The translations under genes and the position numbers were made by a program. A DNA stretch of 7,754 bases from Pontimonas sp. Its GTDB lineage: Bacteria; Actinomycetota; Actinomycetes; Actinomycetales; Microbacteriaceae. This document shows, in pieces, positions 1 through 5,175 of this stretch (its first letter is position 1; each line of letters starts with the position of its first letter). The notes under the pieces were generated by a model. That model searched no databases and was not told the origin of the DNA. It saw only the letters and a program-made list of their open reading frames with translations. Location: assembly GCA_017852615.1 (NCBI GenBank), contig JAFMKX010000046.1, forward strand, positions 1-7,754, read 5' to 3'.

Positions 1-973
1 ACGAGTCAACCGCGACGACGTCAAAGGGTGCTGGAAATTCTGAATAGATCAGCCCCACGGAGGATGCCTGGGGCTGAACTAATCCCGGTGATTCACGTGA
101 GTCAATCTGTGAAAACTCGAGGAAAGCACCCACGTCAATATGTTTAGCACTCAAGCCTGCGCGCACGACATTGTCACTGGGCATCATCACCTCGAGACCG
201 AATCCTTCCACGTAGGCATGCACCTCCCCAGGGTTCACGAAGAGAGCCTGCCCACGATCAAGGCTCACGTGATGCATGACTAAGGCAAAAAGAATGCCAG
301 CGTCACCACTGTGGTGCTGTGAGAGCTTTGCCACCAAGGACGCATCCAGTGCCGACTCTGGTTGAGAAGAGCCAACTACAGCGTCATGTGCCCACTGTTC
401 GATCTCAGAAATCACGGCCGATAGGCCGGGGTCACCCGAGAGCGCCCACCCTACAAAACCCTCAAGTGAATCCCCTAGATGGGAAGTGAGCGTCTCGATT
501 ACTTCCCAGGAAACGCCACCGGCTTCTAGGGCCGCAATGCGCTGGCGAATCACCGATGCTGGAACAAAACCCCATAGGGCCTCAAAAGTCTCTGATAACG
601 CAACAATGAGCTCGGGTTTTGCAAAAGTGTCTTTATAGGTCCGCTTGGGGTCATCCAGAGCAATGCCCTCAGCGTTTTCTCGCGCAAAGCCCCACTTTGC
701 ATCTTCTGCATTGGGATGGACCTGAATCGATAAAGGCTGGGATGCTGCCAAAAGTTTGACCAATAAGGGAAAAGAGTTACCTGTGGTGCTCAACCACGAA
801 GCCAGCGATTGCTCGGTGCCCTCGACGGTAATCGTGCACTGGCTTGAGGCGTGGTCACCAAACCACAATTCAGCCTCAGGAAGGTTGGAGTCGCTAGCAC
901 CTGTGAAGCGCGACAGTGCACCGGGAGTTCCCCAGGCATAATTCTTGGCAATCGATGCCAGCTCATAAAACAT
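1..973 (-). CDS. manA: Mannose-6-phosphate isomerase (type I), C-terminus missing at window edge
   Basis: This cytoplasmic zinc enzyme interconverts mannose-6-phosphate and fructose-6-phosphate and supplies precursor for GDP-mannose and mannosylated glycans. Reading the minus strand from ATG at 973 gives 324 codons open to the left edge; family members are usually about 390 residues, so only the end of the C-terminal cupin is lost. Family motifs are visible: NYAWG at 11-15, QVHPN at 84-88 (zinc ligands Q84 and H86), KPE at 119-121 (zinc ligand E121), EVHAY at 250-254 (zinc ligand H252), and the active-site stretch SDNVVRAGLSAKHIDV at 266-281 with R271. The ATG lies immediately before the conserved N-terminal segment, and no in-frame start further upstream is needed. 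There is no clear Shine-Dalgarno site, but TAGGCT lies 6 nt before the ATG, so a leaderless transcript is possible. It is divergent from the glycosyltransferase at 1051. The family assignment is very secure; the role in this locus's glycan is inferred. Confidence 0.96.
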   Translation of the reverse strand, partial: MFYELASIAKNYAWGTPGALSRFTGASDSNLPEAELWFGDHASSQCTITVEGTEQSLASWLSTTGNSFPLLVKLLAASQPLSIQVHPNAEDAKWGFARENAEGIALDDPKRTYKDTFAKPELIVALSETFEALWGFVPASVIRQRIAALEAGGVSWEVIETLTSHLGDSLEGFVGWALSGDPGLSAVISEIEQWAHDAVVGSSQPESALDASLVAKLSQHHSGDAGILFALVMHHVSLDRGQALFVNPGEVHAYVEGFGLEVMMPSDNVVRAGLSAKHIDVGAFLEFSQIDSRESPGLVQPQASSVGLIYSEFPAPFDVVAVDS

Positions 974-1050
974 AGGACGAGCCTAATCGGCGTTGACCCC
1001 CCTGAGCTGGGGAGCGCACTGGCCAAGGCCAGGTCTGCCAGAATGTACAC
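974..1050. promoter_or_regulatory. Divergent intergenic region between manA and the DPM-like glycosyltransferase
   Basis: These 77 bases must carry the start signals of two divergent genes. On the minus strand, TAGGCT (980-985) fits an actinobacterial -10 (TAnnnT) and ends 6 nt before the manA ATG. On the plus strand, CAGAAT (1039-1044) ends 6 nt before the GTG at 1051. Both spacings would place transcription start on or next to the start codon, as in leaderless mRNAs. I see no convincing -35 box for either; TTGACC at 993-998 has no good -10 partner at 16-18 nt. Neither gene has a good Shine-Dalgarno sequence. The elements are read by eye only. Confidence 0.4.
1020..1031. repeat. Perfect short inverted repeat, possible operator
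   Basis: TGGCC-AA-GGCCA is a perfect 5-bp dyad with a 2-nt centre. It lies between the two divergent genes, just upstream of the candidate -10 at 1039-1044. Its position would suit a repressor or activator site, but a dyad this short is common by chance in GC-rich sequence, and no second copy was noticed. Confidence 0.25.
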
Positions 1051-1746
1051 GTGATGGCATCAGCGAAAAAAGCGGATAGAGAAACCCATGCGTGGGTTGT
1101 CGTTCCTCTGTTCAATGAGGCAGAAGTCATTGGTTCCGTCATCGAAGATTTGACCCAGCACTTTAAACACGTGGTGTGTGTCGACGATGGAAGCAGCGAT
1201 AACAGCGCTGCTATTGCACAACAAGCTGGGGCTCGGGTTTTGCGTCATCCCCTCAACCTCGGTCAGGGCGCTGCGCTCCAAACCGGTTTTGATTACGTCA
1301 GTGCTCACAAAGGTGCCACCCATGTTGTTACTTTCGACGCTGATGGGCAGCACCTTGTCAGCGACGCGCTTGAAATGCTGGAGTTAGCCAGGCGCAAGAG
1401 AATCTCTGTGATGTTTGGTTCCCGATTTCTTGACAAACGGAGCAAGCCAGGGTTGAAGAAACGAATGGTTCTCAAAGTTGCGGTCTTAATGACAAGAGCC
1501 ATCACTGGATTGCGCCTTACTGATGCTCATAATGGCCTCAGGGTATTGAGCATGGAGGCAATCGGGAAAGTGCGACTAGAGCAAAATGGAATGTCGCATG
1601 CGAGTGAAATTGTTCACCAGTTGGCCAAATCAAAATTATCGTGGCGTGAATATCCAGTAGAGGTTCTCTACACGGAATACTCCAGGCGAAAAGGTCAATC
1701 CTTACTTAATTCCATCAACATCGTTATCGATCTTCTGGTCCGATAG
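1051..1746 (+). CDS. DPM1-like family 2 glycosyltransferase (polyprenyl-phosphate sugar transferase type)
   Basis: This 231-residue GT-A enzyme resembles dolichol/polyprenyl-phosphate mannosyltransferases. Visible motifs are VVVPLFNEAEVIGSVIEDL at 16-34 (nucleotide-binding start), DDGSSD at 45-50, the NLGQGAALQTGFDY segment at 69-82, and DADGQH at 96-101, which holds the metal-binding DxD-type acidic residues. The family-typical TDAHNGLRVLS (157-167) and a C-terminal YPVEVLYTEYSRRKGQS stretch follow. There is no C-terminal membrane helix, so the protein is probably a peripheral membrane enzyme. The DUF2304 gene begins 8 nt after its stop; GT2-DUF2304 pairs recur in bacterial glycan loci, which suggests DUF2304 is its membrane partner. 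The start is GTG at 1051, with ATG at 1054 as the next codon; either could be used, and neither has a good ribosome site. Donor and acceptor sugars cannot be read from sequence; mannose is suggested only by the neighbouring manA. Confidence 0.9.
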   Translation: MMASAKKADRETHAWVVVPLFNEAEVIGSVIEDLTQHFKHVVCVDDGSSDNSAAIAQQAGARVLRHPLNLGQGAALQTGFDYVSAHKGATHVVTFDADGQHLVSDALEMLELARRKRISVMFGSRFLDKRSKPGLKKRMVLKVAVLMTRAITGLRLTDAHNGLRVLSMEAIGKVRLEQNGMSHASEIVHQLAKSKLSWREYPVEVLYTEYSRRKGQSLLNSINIVIDLLVR

Positions 1747-1754
1747 GAGACGCC

Positions 1755-2102
1755 GTGCTGAGTCAATGGGTATTACTGGCAGCCTTGGTGCTTGCTGGGG
1801 TTTATTTGCTCAAAGCCAAACGAAGTGCTTCGCAGCAGGCCTTGCGTCGTCTGTTTATTTTGGGGGCAATATTCGCAGGCGCTGGGGCAGTACTGAATCC
1901 TGACCTCACCAACGTGGTAGCGAGCTGGTTGGGTATTGGTCGAGGAGCTGACTTACTGCTCTATAGCTTCGTCATTTTTGCTTTGTTCTATGTCGTTCAT
2001 CAATACCGTCGCCAACTATGGCAAGAAAAAGTCACCACAGATCTTGCCAGGGCGCTGACGTTGACTCGAGCAGCTCTTGAGGACTCTCAGCGCAAGGACT
2101 AG
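1755..2102 (+). CDS. DUF2304 family small membrane protein
   Basis: This 115-residue integral membrane protein has three predicted helices at about 4-20, 33-47 and 65-83, followed by a charged, probably helical tail (84-115). The segment LGIGRGADLLLY (59-70) is the recognisable signature of DUF2304 proteins. The start is GTG at 1755, supported by AGGAGA at 1745-1750, which overlaps the stop of the preceding glycosyltransferase; the two genes are therefore translationally close and almost certainly co-transcribed. The family's biochemical role is not established. Its repeated pairing with DPM-like GT2 enzymes suggests it anchors the enzyme or helps handle the lipid-linked sugar, as GtrA-like proteins are thought to do. 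The stop TAG (2100-2102) overlaps the stop of the opposing LysM gene. Confidence 0.86.
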   Translation: MLSQWVLLAALVLAGVYLLKAKRSASQQALRRLFILGAIFAGAGAVLNPDLTNVVASWLGIGRGADLLLYSFVIFALFYVVHQYRRQLWQEKVTTDLARALTLTRAALEDSQRKD

Positions 2103-4138
2103 CTCAGTCGGACTAACTCCCCGAGCGTGATGGCTTGGCCAGAACTCAGGCTTGGGTTCAGTGAAAGCAGGGTCGAAAGCGTCACAGAGCGACGCTCAGC
2201 GATGCGTTCTGGAGTATCTCCACTTTGAGCCCGGTGGAATGTCTTGGTTGTGGTGGCGGTGCCGACCTTAAGCCGTTGCCCTTCATAAATTCGATTCACA
2301 TTCGAAATGGAATTCGAGGCGGCCAGAGCGCTCACCGTGGTCTTGTTACGAAAAGCAACCCGAAGCAAGGTGTCGCCACGAGCGACGGTGTAGAGAACAT
2401 CTGATGTGGAAGTTTCGGAGACAATGGGCTCGAGAGCGGGAAGCGGATCATCCGAGGCTTCAGAACCACTCTCAGAAACGGCATCTCCCTCGCCGGCTCC
2501 CCCAGCAGCAGCCTCATCTGACCCTTCGGCGGGCGTATCTGAGCCCTCAGCCGGCGCCTCACTGCCCTCACTCCGTGCGGCACCTGCAGAAATAACAATG
2601 GAAGGATCAAGAATCACTGGGGACGTGACCGAGTTGACGACGCCCCGCTTGGTGATGGTCAAAACCTGACCCACCCGAATCAGGGCACCGCCACGAGAGA
2701 GAGAATTCTCCGTCACCACCGCACTCACGGCAACACCGCTCGCCTTTGAAATTCCCCAGACCGTATCACCCGATTTGACCGTGTGTTTGACCACCACGTC
2801 TTGGGCCACCTGGGTCTTTTGGACTTCGAGCTCAGACCAGTTGGTTCCATCACTGGATTCATAAGCCGTGCCGTTACTCAACAGCACGGCGTAATTGCCA
2901 GCGGAGCTTTGACCGAATTCAGACACTGGGTTTGCTGTGGAAGCACCGGGAACATTTCCCAACCTTTGCCACGAGGTCAACCCGCTGGAGGTGGCGATGG
3001 TGCCATCACCATCAACAACCATGGTCACACCATCTTTGGTCGTAGCGCTGGTGCGGAAATCCTTGGTGGGATTGAACCAGTAGTTATAAACGCGCCAAAA
3101 GTTTCTGTTCCCATAAGCACTGCAGGAATCTCCCGTGGAGGCAAGATTCGTAATTGCGGCCTCGTTGGGCGTATAGGGCGTGTAGTAATGCAAACCTGCG
3201 GTGGCTTGGTTCTTGAACACGACAGGTGTGGTCCCACAAGAGGATTTCGGGTGATACCTCACCGAGGACGTCACCCCTACCGGGAACCAGGTAAAGAATC
3301 TGCTGGTCCCAGGAGGGTTTGAGTAGCGTTTGAATTGCTTAGCAGCGTTATAGACCTGGTTGTAAAAACCAAAATACTTCTCATCACAGGGTGCAGTGTC
3401 CGGGCAGGCATATCCAGTGGCCCGCTCAAAACGTGTATCGGAGGGGGCGCTGAGCGTAATCAAGGATTGTTCCTTTTGAATCAACACCAGTAAGGCTTCA
3501 ACGGACACACCACACGCGGTAGAAACCTTATTCACAATGGTGGCGGCGGATTCGTTCTCACCACCCTCGTAGGCCTGGCATAAGACTGTTTTTTCGCGAT
3601 CAAAAGTTGTCTCCGTGAAGTCTTTGAGACAGACATACCCTTCGCGACAATCGGGATTTCTTTGGTTCAAAAAGGCTTGAATAGCCTCCACACTCATCGA
3701 TCCGGATCGAAAGAATTCGGCATCGGAAATGATGTTTCCGGGATCAAATGCTGAACCCAGAGGCAACATAAATCGTGTCCAGGTCTTGCCGTCACTACTT
3801 CTGGCGGCCTCGAAATAAGAGGTGGCCAGAAAAGAATCACCCGTCCACACCACCGAGGTAATACCGCTCTTCGTGAGACCAAAACCACTTGAGGTCCAGC
3901 TAGTTCCTGAGTCTTCAGACCAATACAGTGCCCCGCTGGAATCTGCCCCCACCCATAGCGAGGAGTTTTTTGCGCCCTGGACAATCACGGGAGACGCTTC
4001 TTCCGCATAGGCAACTTGCGCCGAGAGGCCCTGTGGCAACACAAAAGAGGCCGCAGAAAGCGCCATCACGACCAGGCCCGAGAGGGCAAGCTTCAACCAG
4101 GACTTCACATTCCTCAGGGTAGGCAATTGCGGTGCCAC
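2099..4138 (-). CDS. Secreted multidomain LysM protein with a cysteine-rich, possibly lysozyme-like core
   Basis: This 679-residue protein is exported and probably wall-bound. A Sec-type signal peptide covers about 1-45 (basic start, hydrophobic 17-35, cleavage likely after AYA at 43-45). Asp-box-like repeats follow: SEDSGTSW (74-81) and SSDGKTW (114-120), then SSDGTNW (428-434) after the core. The core (about 133-356) has eight cysteines (164, 170, 187, 209, 245, 251, 301, 339), fitting extracellular disulfides, and a helix ALLVLIQKEQSLIT (215-228) in which E223 resembles the catalytic Glu of lysozyme-like transglycosylases. Three LysM repeats lie at about 450-496, 581-626 and 633-679, the first two separated by an acidic Ser/Glu/Gly/Ala linker. 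LysM repeats bind peptidoglycan glycan chains. Wall hydrolysis is inferred and unproven. The core resembles sequences I recall from other actinobacteria, often labelled hypothetical or hemagglutinin. The start is GTG at 4138; GTG at 4108 (residue 11) is an alternative that leaves a more compact signal peptide. The gene starts 32 nt after the upstream GT2 stop, so it is probably in that operon. Confidence 0.88.
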   Translation of the reverse strand: MAPQLPTLRNVKSWLKLALSGLVVMALSAASFVLPQGLSAQVAYAEEASPVIVQGAKNSSLWVGADSSGALYWSEDSGTSWTSSGFGLTKSGITSVVWTGDSFLATSYFEAARSSDGKTWTRFMLPLGSAFDPGNIISDAEFFRSGSMSVEAIQAFLNQRNPDCREGYVCLKDFTETTFDREKTVLCQAYEGGENESAATIVNKVSTACGVSVEALLVLIQKEQSLITLSAPSDTRFERATGYACPDTAPCDEKYFGFYNQVYNAAKQFKRYSNPPGTSRFFTWFPVGVTSSVRYHPKSSCGTTPVVFKNQATAGLHYYTPYTPNEAAITNLASTGDSCSAYGNRNFWRVYNYWFNPTKDFRTSATTKDGVTMVVDGDGTIATSSGLTSWQRLGNVPGASTANPVSEFGQSSAGNYAVLLSNGTAYESSDGTNWSELEVQKTQVAQDVVVKHTVKSGDTVWGISKASGVAVSAVVTENSLSRGGALIRVGQVLTITKRGVVNSVTSPVILDPSIVISAGAARSEGSEAPAEGSDTPAEGSDEAAAGGAGEGDAVSESGSEASDDPLPALEPIVSETSTSDVLYTVARGDTLLRVAFRNKTTVSALAASNSISNVNRIYEGQRLKVGTATTTKTFHRAQSGDTPERIAERRSVTLSTLLSLNPSLSSGQAITLGELVRLS
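2501..2563 (-). repeat. Imperfect heptapeptide repeat in the acidic linker of the LysM protein
   Basis: Residues 526-546 of the LysM protein read as three successive heptads, SEAPAEG, SDTPAEG and SDEAAAG, within a longer disordered acidic linker (about 523-564). It joins the first LysM repeat to the last two. Such tandem units can change copy number by slippage, so linker length may vary between strains. Confidence 0.6.
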
Positions 4139-4170
4139 TGGCCTGTATTGAGCTGGAGTGTGTTGGTTTC

Positions 4171-5169
4171 TCAGTCCGGTTCGTTAACCAACGAAATATC
4201 TCGAATCACGTCCAGTATTCCTCGGGCATAGCGGGAATAATGACCCCGCAAAAAACGCCCCATGACGGGCAGGACCCGCTTCGAGCGAGAGATCGGCAAC
4301 CTCGCTCGCCAGGCGTCGTGTTCGAGTTTGCCGCGCAGGGTGCTCGCAAATTCCGCGCTCAACCATGACGGTGCGGAATCAAGGAGTGCCGCAATTCCCT
4401 GATTACGCAGTGCTTTCTTCTCATGGAAGGAGCCCCATGGTTCCCGCAGACGCCTCCTAGCCTCAGCTGAGTCGGTCTTGACGGCACCAATTTGATTAAA
4501 TTGATGTTGTCGATATCGCGTCAATCTCAAGGGCTCGAAGATAACTCCGTGCTGGAGTGCCGATACCAGCGCCAGCCATTCATCATGAACCCACCCGTGA
4601 GGTATGGGTAATGCGCTGTCGAGCAACGACTTTCGCAGCATCAGCGTCGCACCCGTCACCAGGTTTCTCCTCATCAACGCATCCAGTGCGGCGCCCGACG
4701 AGATCGCACGGGATTCCCCCGAAGTCAAGCGCAGGGTGTTCATCAGCGAACCAGAGGCACTACCCGTGTCAGAAATGATGGTGGCATCAGAAAAAACCAG
4801 TGACGCATCAGCGTTGGTCTCCAGCGCAGCGACAAGGATTTCTAATTTCGAGCTCTCCCACACATCGTCTTGATCAGACAGCGCAATCAAGTCATAGTTC
4901 GCTTGTGTGAGAGCCGCAGCAAAATTGGCAGCAGGGCCCAGTGGCTCCTGGCGCTGCACTATCGTCCATCTGATGGAGGGATTTGATGCCGCTGATACCC
5001 GATGAACAATGTCCATCGTGTGATCGCTCGAGCCATCATCTGAGACCACAATCTCTCGAGGAAGAATGCTTTGGTTCAGAATGCTCTGAAGTTGTTCTTC
5101 GAGAAATTTCTCGCCGTTATAGGTGCACAACACAACCGAGATTTCCGGAGGTGCTTCTTCCTGCAACAT
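4171..5169 (-). CDS. Family 2 glycosyltransferase, rhamnosyltransferase-like
   Basis: This 332-residue GT-A enzyme probably adds a sugar to a growing surface or wall glycan on the cytoplasmic face. Motifs are ISVVLCTYNGEKFLEEQL (10-27), DDGSSD (44-49), SDQDDVW (98-104, the metal/donor-binding acidic cluster), VTGATLMLRK (171-180), HDEWLAL (195-201, with the likely catalytic Asp) and YRQHQFNQIGA (219-229). The SDQDDVW, HDEW and YRQH..N.IG combination is typical of GT2 proteins annotated as rhamnosyltransferases in O-antigen and capsule loci; donor specificity here is inferred. The C-terminal part (about 285-325) is rich in Arg and may touch the membrane. The ATG at 5169 lies 6 nt after the stop of the GT2-GT4 gene and has no recognisable Shine-Dalgarno site, so translation probably depends on coupling to the upstream gene. 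Confidence 0.9.
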   Translation of the reverse strand: MLQEEAPPEISVVLCTYNGEKFLEEQLQSILNQSILPREIVVSDDGSSDHTMDIVHRVSAASNPSIRWTIVQRQEPLGPAANFAAALTQANYDLIALSDQDDVWESSKLEILVAALETNADASLVFSDATIISDTGSASGSLMNTLRLTSGESRAISSGAALDALMRRNLVTGATLMLRKSLLDSALPIPHGWVHDEWLALVSALQHGVIFEPLRLTRYRQHQFNQIGAVKTDSAEARRRLREPWGSFHEKKALRNQGIAALLDSAPSWLSAEFASTLRGKLEHDAWRARLPISRSKRVLPVMGRFLRGHYSRYARGILDVIRDISLVNEPD

Positions 5170-5175
5170 GGTGGG

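Noticed and set aside
790..1050. 86-codon minus-strand frame
   Set aside because: It is out of frame with manA, which has strong motifs over the same bases.
851..1054. 67-codon plus-strand frame whose TGA overlaps the GTG start of the glycosyltransferase
   Set aside because: It is antisense to the conserved N-terminus of manA and has no recognisable motif; the stop/start overlap is probably chance.
2085..2130. Search for a bidirectional terminator between the convergent genes
   Set aside because: There is no GC-rich hairpin with a T-run at the junction; the genes overlap by 4 nt.
2783..3322. 179-codon open frame on the plus strand
   Set aside because: It lies wholly antisense to the LysM protein's core and first LysM repeat, whose protein sequence is clearly conserved in style; the antisense product is low-complexity and shows no domain or good ribosome site.
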